A stretch of DNA of 64,000 nucleotides from Nocardia sp. NBC_01329. Its GTDB lineage: Bacteria; Actinomycetota; Actinomycetes; Mycobacteriales; Mycobacteriaceae. Positions 17,438 through 33,362 of the stretch are shown in pieces. The position numbers were made by a program, and so were the translations under genes. The stretch lies in contig NZ_CP108381.1 of the NCBI RefSeq assembly GCF_035956715.1, forward strand, positions 6,232,001 to 6,296,000, read 5' to 3'. Below the pieces are notes generated by a model that saw only the letters and a program-made list of their open reading frames with translations, made no database searches and was not told the DNA's origin. The first letter of the stretch is position 1; each line of letters begins with the position of its first letter.

Positions 17438-18496
17438 GTGACAATGCACACCGATACAGACGAAGCGGTCGCGACGGATGCGGAGTTCGATCCCGCCGCC
17501 CACGCGGCCGCCATGGTCGGTCACCACTATCGTGTGGACGACTACTACGAGGTCGGCCGCGAAAAGGTTCGGGAATACGCTCGCGCTGTTCAGGACAGTC
17601 ATCCGACACACTGGGACGAAGACATCGCCCTGGAATTCGGCTACGACGGCCTGGTCGCCCCGCTGACCTTCATCTCTCTCATCGGGATCCTCGCTCAACG
17701 CAAACTCTTCGAGACGGTCGTCACCGGTTACGACCTGAGCCAGATCATGCAGACCGACCAGATCCTGGAGTTCCACCGGCCCATTGTGGTCGGTGACCAG
17801 TTGATCTGCGATGTGCATCTGCACTCGTTCCGGCAGGCCTTCGGTGGCGACATCATCGTCACCAAGAACATCGTCACCGATCAGCGCGACCAACTGGTGC
17901 TCACTACCTACACCACGCTGGTCGGCCGCAGCGGCGGCGATATCGACCCGAACCTGAACGACGCCGTCCGCAAGGTGCTCATGCACGGAATGGATGCGTC
18001 CGTGCCCGATCACACCCCGCGTACCCGGCACGAGGTCCCGGCTCCGGTCGTGGGCGCAGCGGTGCCGATCCGGTTCGGCCGGGCGTTCGACGATGTCTCG
18101 GTCGGTGACGAGCTTCCCACCCGCATCGTCGCCCTGACTCGTGGCGATCTGGTGAACTATGCCGGCGTCTCCGGCGATGCGAATCCCATCCACTGGAGCG
18201 ACGAGGTCGTCAAACTGGTGGACCTGGACACCTGTGTCGCGCACGGGATGCTCACGATGGGCCTGGGCGGCGGTTTCGTCACCTCCTGGCTGGGCGATCC
18301 CGGTGCTGTGAAGGAGTACAACGTCCGGTTCACCAGCCCGGTGTTCGTGAGTGCCACGGAGCCGGCCGAGGTCGAGTACACCGGCAAGGTCAAATCCGTC
18401 GATCCGGAGACGAAGACCGCGGTGATCGCGATCGTGGCGAAGTCCGGTGGGCGCAAGATTTTCGGCCGGGCCACGGCTACCGTTCAGTTGTCCTGA
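17438..18496 (+). CDS. hadAB: Fused (3R)-hydroxyacyl-ACP dehydratase HadA-HadB (mycolate FAS-II)
   Basis: A 352-residue protein formed of two hot-dog domains that in mycobacteria are separate subunits of the FAS-II dehydratase. Residues 1-190 resemble HadA (VGHHYRVDDYYEVGREKVRE at the start), the stabilising and substrate-channel subunit. Residues from about 205 resemble HadB and hold the catalytic pair D247 and H252 in GDANPIHWSDE, with the same spacing as the known HadB Asp/His. The enzyme dehydrates 3-hydroxyacyl-AcpM during mycolic acid elongation. GTG 17438 or ATG 17444 may be the start. No hadC follows; a tRNA-Trp gene comes next. Confidence 0.9.
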   Translation: MTMHTDTDEAVATDAEFDPAAHAAAMVGHHYRVDDYYEVGREKVREYARAVQDSHPTHWDEDIALEFGYDGLVAPLTFISLIGILAQRKLFETVVTGYDLSQIMQTDQILEFHRPIVVGDQLICDVHLHSFRQAFGGDIIVTKNIVTDQRDQLVLTTYTTLVGRSGGDIDPNLNDAVRKVLMHGMDASVPDHTPRTRHEVPAPVVGAAVPIRFGRAFDDVSVGDELPTRIVALTRGDLVNYAGVSGDANPIHWSDEVVKLVDLDTCVAHGMLTMGLGGGFVTSWLGDPGAVKEYNVRFTSPVFVSATEPAEVEYTGKVKSVDPETKTAVIAIVAKSGGRKIFGRATATVQLS

Positions 18497-18777
18497 CCTG
18501 GTCGAGCGACCCTGATTGGCTTCCGCCGCCGACCGTGCCGTACACTCGGGATTCTGGGGTCACCAGCCGATGCGCGCTGCTCTGCAAGGCTGGTTCCAGG
18601 CGGGGTTCGTTCATATCGGCCACAGTGGCTGAGTAGGCTCGAGCCGATACCGGTTCGACCGGCCCCGCCGATGGGGCCGGCACCTGCCGGAGCGGCGCGC
18701 GTGTTGTGTGACACCAGCGCCGATAATTGAATATCGCAGTGTGGTTGTAACTCGCGACGGTGTCGGAGTTCAGCCGA

Positions 18778-18850
<73 letters not shown>

Positions 18851-18881
18851 CCCTGGATGCCGGCGATGAGAGAGGATCGAC

Positions 18882-19286
18882 GTGACCGACGAGCGGGACA
18901 CCCGCCGCGGCGGGTACGGCGCCGACGACGGCGATGACGCCGCCGCCCCGGCGCAGCGGCCGAGCGGAAAGCGCTCCGCTCGCCGGGGCCGGTCCGCCTC
19001 ATTGGGCGCGTCCGATACCGGTTCGATCGCGACCATCGATCGACCCACGCGCAAGTCCGAGGCCAAATCCGGCCGGACCGACCGCGAACGGTCCCGGAAT
19101 CCGTTCAAGCGTTTGTTCAAGTTCCTGCGTGAGGTGATCGCGGAACTGCGGAAGGTTATCTGGCCCAACCGGAAGCAGATGATCACCTATACGACCGTTG
19201 TTCTGGTGTTCGTGGTCTTCATGGTCGCGTTCATCAGCGGGTTGGATCTGGCGTTCATCAAGGGTGTCGACTGGTTGTTCGGTTAG
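18882..19286 (+). CDS. secE: Preprotein translocase subunit SecE
   Basis: A 134-residue protein with a charged, disordered N-terminal extension of about 75 residues, then the conserved amphipathic segment FKFLREVIAELRKVIWPNRK. A single transmembrane helix (YTTVVLVFVVFMVAFISGLD) ends near the C-terminus. SecE clamps SecY in the Sec translocon. The start is GTG. It directly precedes nusG, the near-universal arrangement. Confidence 0.95.
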   Translation: MTDERDTRRGGYGADDGDDAAAPAQRPSGKRSARRGRSASLGASDTGSIATIDRPTRKSEAKSGRTDRERSRNPFKRLFKFLREVIAELRKVIWPNRKQMITYTTVVLVFVVFMVAFISGLDLAFIKGVDWLFG

Positions 19287-19402
19287 CCAGGCGATATCGG
19301 AGCCGGTAACCGATCCGCGCCGCGGGCCGGACGGAGCCCTACGCCGCACCCGAACCCCGGCATGCAGAGGATGCACGTGACGACACAGGAAGCGAGTGCC
19401 CA

Positions 19403-20179
19403 GTGAGCACCCCGGAGAACGACACCACCGACGAGTTCCCGGTCGACGATCAGACGGCCGAGGAGGCCGCCGTATCCGTCGAGGAGCCGGCGTCCGACGC
19501 CGAGCCCGAGGCTGGCGACGAGGCCGCACCCGCATCCGTCGACGCGGAAGAGCCGGACCCGGTCGAGCAGATGAAAGCCGCTCTGCGGCGCGCTCCCGGC
19601 GACTGGTACGTCATCCACTCCTATGCCGGTTACGAGAACAAGGTGAAGACCAACCTCGAAACCCGTGTGCAGAACCTGGACCTGGAGGACTACATCTTCC
19701 AGGTGGAGGTGCCCACCCAAGAGAAAACCGAGATCAAGAACGGCCAGCGCAAGAGCGTCAACGAGAAGCTGCTGCCGGGCTACATCCTGGTCCGGATGGA
19801 CCTGAACGACGAATCGTGGGGCGCGGTCCGCAACACCCCGGGCGTCACCGGTTTCGTGGGCGCGACATCGCGCCCCTCGCCGCTGACCATCAACGAGGTC
19901 GTGAAATTCCTGGTCCCGGTCTCGCAGCAGAAGAAGGCGCCCGCGTCGGCTGCCGCATCCGGAGGTACGGAGAGCGGCGGCGAGACCAAGGCTCGGCCCA
20001 CCATCGAGGTCGATTTCGAGGTCGGCGAATCGGTGACCGTGATGGACGGTCCGTTCGCGACACTGCCTGCCACCATCTCCGAGGTCAACGCCGAGCAGCA
20101 GAAGCTCAAGGTGCTCGTCTCGATCTTCGGGCGTGAGACTCCGGTCGAGCTGGAATTCACCAAGGTCGCCAAGATCTAG
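19403..20179 (+). CDS. nusG: Transcription termination/antitermination factor NusG
   Basis: A 258-residue protein: an acidic N-terminal extension of about 60 residues typical of actinobacteria, the NGN domain that binds RNA polymerase (DWYVIHSYAGYENKVKTNLE and LPGYILVRMDLND), and a C-terminal KOW domain (VGESVTVMDGPFATLPATIS). An Ala/Gly-rich insertion separates them. GTG start at 19403. It lies between secE and rplK. Confidence 0.96.
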   Translation: MSTPENDTTDEFPVDDQTAEEAAVSVEEPASDAEPEAGDEAAPASVDAEEPDPVEQMKAALRRAPGDWYVIHSYAGYENKVKTNLETRVQNLDLEDYIFQVEVPTQEKTEIKNGQRKSVNEKLLPGYILVRMDLNDESWGAVRNTPGVTGFVGATSRPSPLTINEVVKFLVPVSQQKKAPASAAASGGTESGGETKARPTIEVDFEVGESVTVMDGPFATLPATISEVNAEQQKLKVLVSIFGRETPVELEFTKVAKI

Positions 20180-20264
20180 TCGGCGGCGCCTGTGTTTCCC
20201 GGGGCCGTGAGTCCCGGGTCGGAACTTGCAGAGAGCAAGGAACACCACACCCTAGGAAAGAAAG

Positions 20265-20699
20265 ATGCCCCCCAAGAAGAAGAAGCTCGCCGGGATCATC
20301 AAGCTTCAGATCCAGGCCGGCGCCGCGAATCCGGCTCCCCCGGTGGGTCCGGCGCTCGGTCAGCACGGCGTCAACATCATGGAGTTCTGCAAGGCGTACA
20401 ACGCCGCGACCGAATCGCAGCGCGGTAACGTCATCCCGGTCGAGATCTCGGTGTACGAGGACCGGTCCTTCGACTTCAAGCTGAAGACACCGCCCGCCGC
20501 CCGGCTGCTGCTGAAGGCCGCCGGTGTGCAGAAGGGTTCGCCCGAGCCGCACCGCAACAAGGTCGCCACGGTGACCATGGACCAGGTGCGCGAGATCGCC
20601 AAGACCAAGCAGGAAGATCTGAACGCCAACGATATCGACCAGGCGGCCAAGATCATCGCGGGTACGGCGCGTTCGATGGGTATCACCGTCGAAGGCTGA
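20265..20699 (+). CDS. rplK: 50S ribosomal protein L11
   Basis: 144 residues, the normal size, with the N-terminal [20 protein letters not shown] and the C-terminal rRNA-binding domain ([12 protein letters not shown] at the end). It forms the GTPase-associated centre with 23S rRNA and L10/L12. AGGAAAG lies before the ATG. The proline-rich hinge [12 protein letters not shown] is intact. Confidence 0.97.
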
Positions 20700-20713
20700 G
20701 TGTCAGTGCTGGG

Positions 20714-20730
20714 GGAGGTGCGATACCTCC
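20714..20730 (+). repeat. Small hairpin repeat in rplK-rplA gap
   Basis: GGAGGT and ACCTCC close a GCGAT loop. The same core (GTGCGATACCT then CCGCCT or TCGCCT) occurs at about 11269-11285, which suggests a dispersed intergenic element. Nothing else was recognised in the 243 bp gap except the rplA ribosome site. Confidence 0.4.
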
Positions 20731-20942
20731 GCCTTCGCCAGGCCGCCGCGGTCGGTTATGACAGGCCGTTGTAGGCGCAGCGAAGCCATATATCGCGATC
20801 CCGCTTTCGGTGGGAGGGCCGGCCAGGCCCGATAACCACAGCTGAACCACGACTTGCGGCGTGAACGCCGGGCGCTCAGGCGGTTACTTGTGTGATCACG
20901 AGCGCCCCGGGAACGTCGCCGACAGAATCAGGACAGAGAAAC

Positions 20943-21656
20943 ATGGCAAAACGAAGCAAGGCGTACCTCGCCGCCGCCGAGAAGGTCGATCGCGACACGC
21001 TCTACACGCCGCTGGCAGCGGCCCGGCTGGCCAAGGAAACCGCCACCACGAAGACGGATGCGACCGTCGAGGTCGCGATCCGGCTCGGCGTTGATCCTCG
21101 TAAGGCCGACCAGATGGTTCGCGGCACCGTGAACCTGCCGCACGGCACCGGTAAAACCGCCCGCGTCATCGTGTTCGCGGCCGGTGAGAAGGCGGCCGAG
21201 GCGGAAGCCGCGGGTGCCGACGCTGTGGGCGCCGAGGATCTGATCGAGCGGATCCAGGGCGGCTGGCTGGATTTCGACGCCGCGATCGCCACTCCCGACC
21301 AGATGGCCAAGGTCGGCCGAATCGCGCGTGTCCTGGGCCCGCGCGGTCTCATGCCGAACCCGAAGACCGGCACGGTCACGACCGATGTGACCAAGGCGGT
21401 CAACGACATCAAGGGCGGCAAGATCAACTTCCGGGTCGACAAGCAGGCCAACCTGCATTTCGTCATCGGTAAGGCGTCGTTCGACGACAACAAGCTGGTG
21501 GAGAACTACGGTGCCGCGCTGGACGAGATCCTGCGGGCCAAGCCGTCGACCGCCAAGGGGCGTTACGTCAAGAAGGTGACGGTCTCGACGAACACCGGAC
21601 CGGGCATCCCGGTGGACCCGAACCGCACCCGCAACCTCCTGGAGGAGGACGCGTAA
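20943..21656 (+). CDS. rplA: 50S ribosomal protein L1
   Basis: 237 residues, normal size. Family segments AKRSKAYLAAAEKVDRD at the start, LGPRGLMPNPKTGTVT in the middle and KINFRVDKQANLHF later are present. It builds the L1 stalk of the large subunit and in many bacteria represses its own operon. An in-frame start 51 bp upstream exists, but the ATG at 20943 with AGAGAAA before it gives the conserved N-terminus. A strong terminator follows. Confidence 0.97.
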   Translation: MAKRSKAYLAAAEKVDRDTLYTPLAAARLAKETATTKTDATVEVAIRLGVDPRKADQMVRGTVNLPHGTGKTARVIVFAAGEKAAEAEAAGADAVGAEDLIERIQGGWLDFDAAIATPDQMAKVGRIARVLGPRGLMPNPKTGTVTTDVTKAVNDIKGGKINFRVDKQANLHFVIGKASFDDNKLVENYGAALDEILRAKPSTAKGRYVKKVTVSTNTGPGIPVDPNRTRNLLEEDA

Positions 21657-21680
21657 GCGTCGCCTGTAAAGCGAAGTACC

Positions 21681-21721
21681 GCAAAACGGCGGGAGCGTCT
21701 CCGACGCTCCCGCCGTTTTGC
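21681..21721 (+). terminator. Terminator after rplA
   Basis: A perfect 19 bp stem (begins GCAAAACGGCGGGAGCG) with a TCC loop and TTTTG in the descending arm. It separates the rplK-rplA unit from rplJ-rplL. Confidence 0.9.
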
Positions 21722-21808
21722 GCATCCGGTGTCGTCCCGGCACCCGACCACCGGCGGGACCGAGCGCAGTGCGGACTGATTACCGGGCATCGGCGGTTAC
21801 TCCGTGGT

Positions 21809-22180
21809 GTGACGGCGGTTCTGCTGATTTCCGGAAGTACGAGAGCGGGGTCGACCAACACAGCCGCCCTGCGCACCGTCGAGGCCCTCGCGCCGGACGG
21901 GATCCGGGCCCGGTGCTACGGCGGATCGGTGGAATTGCCCGCGTACTTTCCGGACGCCGTCAGCGTCCACCCCGCGGTGCGGGAACTGCGGGGGCGATCG
22001 GCCGCGGCAGACGCGGTCCTGTTCTGCACTCCCGAATACGCGGGCACGCTGCCGGGAAGTGCACGCTGCCGGGAAGTCTGAAGAATCTGCTGGACTGGGC
22101 CGTGGGTACCAGCGATCTGTGCGGGAAATCGGCGGCCCGGTCGACCCGCTACGCGACCGTTTTGCCAGATGAGGAACTGT
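21809..22180 (+). pseudogene. NADPH-dependent FMN reductase-like gene, frameshifted
   Basis: The first 80 residues read as an NAD(P)H-dependent FMN reductase (VLLISGSTRAGSTNTAALRT and ADAVLFCTPEYAGTLPGS). A 17 bp segment GCACGCTGCCGGGAAGT is tandemly duplicated at 22044-22060 and 22061-22077, which shifts the frame. In the other frame the protein resumes (PGSLKNLLDWAVGTSDLCGK) and then decays, and the C-terminal part is missing. It lies between the rplA terminator and the rplJ promoter. Loss of function is very likely, because the duplicated bases alter the flavin-site loop as well as the frame. Confidence 0.8.
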
Positions 22181-22191
22181 CCGGGTATGCT
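22162..22191 (+). promoter_or_regulatory. Probable rplJ-rplL promoter
   Basis: TTGCCA and TATGCT are separated by 18 bp, fitting a housekeeping sigma promoter. Transcription would begin near 22198, directly before the L10 leader. It is embedded in the decayed end of the FMN-reductase-like gene. Confidence 0.6.
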
Positions 22192-22199
22192 CGATCCGG

Positions 22200-22390
22200 T
22201 TGTCGACCAGTTCGACACCACCAATCCGTTCTACCGAAGACCGTTGGTCGTCGATTCCTCGTGGAATCGGTCGAAGGTCCGGCGAGAGTGCCGGCGGCCC
22301 GCGCAGGGAGAGCCGAGGCTGGAATCCGACACGGGTTATCCGTGTGGAGGTTTCCTTACGCGCCCCGGAACGCTCTGCGTTCGGGGCGCT
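22200..22390 (+). ncRNA. L10-type ribosomal protein leader (autoregulatory mRNA leader)
   Basis: About 250 bp of structured leader before rplJ. It contains ACCGAAGACC, then GAAGGTCCGGCGAGAG and GCAGGGAGAGCCGAGGCTGG, the kind of conserved segments seen in the actinobacterial L10 leader, followed by a GC-rich hairpin and a T-rich run. L10(L12) complexes bind such leaders to repress rplJL. Assignment is by remembered motif and position; a covariance model was not run. Confidence 0.65.
22360..22389 (+). terminator. Attenuator-like hairpin in the rplJ leader
   Basis: GCGCCCCGGAACGC pairs with GCGTTCGGGGCGC with one bulged base and a TCT loop, followed by TTGTTCTTT. It sits about 65 bp before the rplJ start and may terminate transcription when the leader is bound by L10. 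Confidence 0.6.
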
Positions 22391-22454
22391 TGTTCTTTCG
22401 CCGGCCCCTGATCGGTAGGGCATATCCATACCGACATCAGAGAGGAGGCGAAGT

Positions 22455-22994
22455 ATGGCGAAACCCGAAAAGGTTGCCGCGGTCGCGGAGATCACCGAGC
22501 AGTTCAAGGGCTCGACGGCCGCAGTCGTCACGGAATACCGTGGCCTGTCCGTCGGCGCGCTCACCGAACTGCGTCGTGCGCTCGGTGCCGACGCCACGTA
22601 CTCCGTCGCCAAGAACACCCTGGTGAAGCGCGCTGCGGCCGAGGCCGGCGTGGAGGGTCTCGACGATCTGTTCGTCGGACCCACCGCGATTGCGTTCATC
22701 TCCGGTGAACCGGTCGACGCCGCCAAGGCGCTGAAGACCTTCGCGAAGGACAACAAGGCGCTCATCATCAAGGGCGGCTACATGGACGGCGCTGCGCTGT
22801 CCGTGTCCGAGGTCGAGCGGATCGCCGACCTGGAGTCCCGCGAGGTCCTGCTGGCCAAGCTGGCCGGTGCCATGAAAGGCAACCTGGCCAAGGCCGCCGG
22901 TCTGTTCAACGCTCCCGCCTCGCAGGTGGCCCGCCTGGCCGCCGCGCTGCAGGAGAAGAAGCAGGCCACCGGCGGCGAAGCCGCCGCAGAGTAA
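22455..22994 (+). CDS. rplJ: 50S ribosomal protein L10
   Basis: 179 residues, normal size. The N-terminal rRNA-binding domain has VTEYRGLSVGALTELRRAL and YSVAKNTLVKRAA, and the C-terminal helix that binds L12 dimers is rich in Ala and Lys. It anchors the L7/L12 stalk. GAGGAGG precedes the ATG. It is followed by rplL after 95 bp. Confidence 0.97.
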   Translation: MAKPEKVAAVAEITEQFKGSTAAVVTEYRGLSVGALTELRRALGADATYSVAKNTLVKRAAAEAGVEGLDDLFVGPTAIAFISGEPVDAAKALKTFAKDNKALIIKGGYMDGAALSVSEVERIADLESREVLLAKLAGAMKGNLAKAAGLFNAPASQVARLAAALQEKKQATGGEAAAE

Positions 22995-23089
22995 CAGCGC
23001 GGAGACTCCGCTGAGGCTCGCGTCACTATTCGCGGAACGGTCGACTCCGGCTCGCCCGCACAGACATTCACCATCGAAAGGAAACAACA

Positions 23090-23470
23090 ATGGCCAACGT
23101 TGACGAGCTGCTCGAAACCTTCGGCAACATGACCCTGCTCGAGCTGTCGGACTTCGTCAAGAAGTTCGAGGAGAAGTTCGAGGTCACCGCTGCTGCTCCG
23201 GTCGCCGTCGCCGCCGCCGGTGCCGCCCCGGCCGCCGCCGACGCCGCCGAGGAGCAGGACGAGTTCGACGTCATCCTCGAGGGTGCCGGCGATAAGAAGA
23301 TCCAGGTCATCAAGGTGGTCCGTGAGATCGTCTCCGGCCTGGGCCTGAAAGAGGCCAAGGATCTCGTCGAGGGCGCGCCGAAGCCGATCCTGGAGAAGGT
23401 GGCCAAGGATGCCGCCGAAGCCGCCAAGGAGAAGCTGGAAGCCGCCGGCGCCAAGGTTTCGGTCAAGTAA
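23090..23470 (+). CDS. rplL: 50S ribosomal protein L7/L12
   Basis: 126 residues. An N-terminal dimerisation domain (LLETFGNMTLLELSDFVKKF), an Ala/Pro hinge and the C-terminal factor-binding domain with KIQVIKVVREIVSGLGLKEA are all intact. Strong ribosome site AAAGGAAA upstream. It recruits elongation factors to the ribosome. Confidence 0.97.
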   Translation: MANVDELLETFGNMTLLELSDFVKKFEEKFEVTAAAPVAVAAAGAAPAAADAAEEQDEFDVILEGAGDKKIQVIKVVREIVSGLGLKEAKDLVEGAPKPILEKVAKDAAEAAKEKLEAAGAKVSVK

Positions 23471-23498
23471 TACGACCGGCTACGACCGGCATTGCCGG

Positions 23499-23530
23499 AA
23501 ACGGGCGGTCCCTTTCGGGGCCGCCCGTTT
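23499..23530 (+). terminator. Terminator after rplL
   Basis: AAACGGGCGGTCCC pairs with GGGGCCGCCCGTTT (one G-T pair) around a TTTC loop, with T residues at the end of the descending arm. Confidence 0.85.
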
Positions 23531-23734
23531 TCTCGTCTTCCGCCCGTTTTCTCAGGTGCTGGTTAACGGCCATTCTGCCGTTTCGAGATCGGCGGCGATG
23601 GTTACTCTTCGGTCAGGTCGGGTGTGCTATGGACGTGCCATGGGTTACAGTGACCGGACTCGCTGTGACGTGACGCACCGCTTCCGGGTCTGCGGTGCCA
23701 AGCGGGTAGCTCGCTGAGAAATGTGGAGGTTGGC

Positions 23735-24820
23735 GTGGGCGTCGAGGTCAGGACCGAGAGTGTAACCAAGTCGTTCGGTTCACAACGGATTTGGCAGGAC
23801 GTTTCTATTACCCTGCCTGCCGGTGAGGTCAGCGCGCTGCTGGGCCCGTCGGGTACCGGTAAGTCCGTATTCCTGAAGTCGCTCATCGGCCTGCTGCGGC
23901 CCGAACGCGGCTCCATCTTCATCGGTGGTACCGATATCACCACCTGCTCCAACAAGGAGCTCTACGAGATCCGGAAACTCTTCGGTGTGCTGTTCCAGGA
24001 CGGTGCGCTGTTCGGTTCGATGAATCTCTTCGACAACGTGGCCTTCCCGCTGCGCGAGCACACGAAGAAGTCCGAATCCGACATCCGCAAGATCGTCATG
24101 GAGAAACTCGAGCTCACCGGTCTGCTCGGTGCCGAGGGCAAACTCCCCGGCGAGATCTCCGGCGGTATGCGTAAACGCGCCGGACTGGCCCGGGCACTCG
24201 TGCTCGACCCCCAGATCATCTTGGTCGACGAGCCCGACTCCGGCCTGGACCCGGTCCGTACCTCCTACTTGAGCCAGCTGCTCATCGATATCAACGCTCA
24301 GATCGATGCCACGATTCTGATCGTGACCCACAACATCAACCTGGCTCGTACCGTGCCGGACAACATCGGCATGCTGTTCCGCCGCCAACTGGTGATGTTC
24401 GGCCCGCGTGAGGTGCTGCTCACCAGTGAAGAGCCGGTGGTCAAGCAGTTCCTCAACGGTCGCATGATCGGCCCCATCGGTATGTCCGAGGAAAAGGACG
24501 AAGCCCAGATGGCGCGCGAGCAGGCCATGGTGGACGCCGGCCATCACCACGGTGGTGCCGAAGAGGTCGACGGCATCATCCCGCAGATGAAGGCCCAGCC
24601 GGGTATGCCGGTGCGGCAGGCGGTGGAGCGGCGTAAGAACCGGGTGCGTGAGACCATGCATACCCTGCCGCACGCCGCGCAGGTCGCCATCCGGGAGTCG
24701 CTCGATCAGAACGACGAGACGATGGTCATGTCCTACAACTCGGGTCAGCGCGGCAGCGGTGACAGCGGTAACGATTTCCCGGGGTCGGATTTCGACACCA
24801 TGCAGTACCCCAGGGTGTAA
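23735..24820 (+). CDS. mkl: Mce/ABC lipid transporter ATPase (Mkl/MceG-like)
   Basis: An ABC ATPase of 361 residues: Walker A GPSGTGKSVF, signature ISGGMRKRAGLARAL and Walker B IILVDEPDSGLD. A C-terminal extension of about 110 residues is typical of Mkl (MceG), the ATPase that energises several Mce lipid-import systems in mycolate bacteria. GTG 23735 was preferred over an upstream GTG because GGAGG sits 5 bp before it. Rv0655 occupies the corresponding place between rplL and rpoB. A hairpin terminator follows. Confidence 0.9.
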   Translation: MGVEVRTESVTKSFGSQRIWQDVSITLPAGEVSALLGPSGTGKSVFLKSLIGLLRPERGSIFIGGTDITTCSNKELYEIRKLFGVLFQDGALFGSMNLFDNVAFPLREHTKKSESDIRKIVMEKLELTGLLGAEGKLPGEISGGMRKRAGLARALVLDPQIILVDEPDSGLDPVRTSYLSQLLIDINAQIDATILIVTHNINLARTVPDNIGMLFRRQLVMFGPREVLLTSEEPVVKQFLNGRMIGPIGMSEEKDEAQMAREQAMVDAGHHHGGAEEVDGIIPQMKAQPGMPVRQAVERRKNRVRETMHTLPHAAQVAIRESLDQNDETMVMSYNSGQRGSGDSGNDFPGSDFDTMQYPRV

Positions 24821-24842
24821 TAAACGAGCTTGTTTCCAGAGC

Positions 24843-24870
24843 AGCGCGTCGGGTTCGTACCCGGCGCGCT
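24843..24870 (+). terminator. Terminator after mkl
   Basis: AGCGCGTCGGGT pairs with ACCCGGCGCGCT (one G-T pair) around TCGT, followed by GTTTC. Confidence 0.75.
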
Positions 24871-25175
24871 GTTTCGTGGTCCCGAGCCGTTCGGCAGGGG
24901 TGCCGCGGGCGCGTATCCGGCTGGAACAGGGGCGATACGGGCGATCGTTACTGATCTTGTATCGCGCCCGGAGATTTGAAGGACGCCAGGTCGGCACGGG
25001 CACTTGACGAGTTTCGCCGGACCAGTCACGCTATTGGTGGCGGCTTCGGCCGCCGTCGGTAGTGGACACCCGCCAGCGCCGAATTCGTTGTCGGAGGCAC
25101 CGCCCGTGGTCCGGAACCCAGCCAGCGGAACCGGCCCGGCGCGTCAGCCACGCAACGCTTCGGCGGGGTGGTACT

Positions 25176-25205
25176 TTGACACCTCCGTATAGGTAGGTGT
25201 AGGTT
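25176..25205 (+). promoter_or_regulatory. Probable rpoB promoter
   Basis: TTGACA, 18 bp, TAGGTT in the 577 bp gap between mkl and rpoB, leaving an mRNA leader of about 190 nt. It is the best housekeeping-type promoter in the gap. The rest of the gap, apart from the mkl terminator, shows no gene; additional promoters may exist. Confidence 0.6.
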
Positions 25206-25397
25206 TGGACGTTGCGCTGGCTGCCTCCTGTCCATTCCTTGATCGCACTACGAAAGTTCCACCCTTCCGGTGATGCTTCCGTTGTTTGCTGTTCGAGTCT
25301 CGTTCGGGTTGTGACCAGCGAGAATCCCAAAATGTAGCAGACAAGCGACGGTCGCGGACCACCACGCGACGCGCGTGAGGTGCTGGAAGGACGCATC

Positions 25398-28904
<3,507 letters not shown>

Positions 28905-29015
28905 GGCGTTGGCCGGGTGCCGTAGCCGGATTGCGGCTCGGTGCTCGGCCTCCGCGTTCGAATCCAATAGAGAACTTTTGCTCGTATTCGACCCGCACAG
29001 GGGAAAGGAAGTTAC

Positions 29016-32969
<3,954 letters not shown>

Positions 32970-32988
32970 TCGGTAGGTAGCGACAGCA

Positions 32989-33021
32989 TTCGGCCCCGCA
33001 CCGGCACGGTGCGGGGCCGAA
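32989..33021 (+). terminator. Terminator after rpoC
   Basis: A perfect 15 bp stem starting TTCGGCCCCGCACCG with a GCA loop, 20 bp after the rpoC stop. Confidence 0.9.
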
Positions 33022-33038
33022 GTGCGTCTCGGGCCGCG

Positions 33039-33310
33039 TTATCCGCTCGCGCTGCTGGGAAGGTGTTCCCGCAGTCCGTTCAGCAGTGCGGCCAGACCGA
33101 ATTCGAAACTGTTGCTCGGGGCCGGCGTTGTAGCCCCACTGCGTTGCCCGATACGAACATGAAGACCGTGGCCGTGGCCCGGTCGGCCTCCGCGGCGGTG
33201 AACCCGGCCCCGTCGTAGACGGCGAGTATGTGCTCGTCGTGTCGCGATTCGCTCTCCCCGTACAGCAAGTTGCCGGACGTGGACGATCCAGAAGTTGTGC
33301 AATGTGGCGG
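33039..33310 (-). pseudogene. TetR-family C-terminal remnant with frameshifts
   Basis: On the minus strand, pieces of one TetR C-terminal domain are spread over different frames. LHNFWIVHVRQL is followed in another frame by LYGESESRHDEHILAVYDGA and ATATVFMFVSGNAVG, and then back in the first frame by SNSFEFGLAALLNGLREHL before the stop. At least two indels are needed and the DNA-binding domain is absent. It lies between the rpoC terminator and the IS110 region. Confidence 0.6.
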
Positions 33311-33362
33311 TATTCGGCGCCGCCGCCCTCGGGATCACGGGGTCCGTACTGGTGGGATCGCG

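Noticed and set aside
21797..22771. 324-codon minus-strand frame across the rplJ leader
   Set aside because: Low-complexity translation overlapping the L10 leader and rplJ; no family features.
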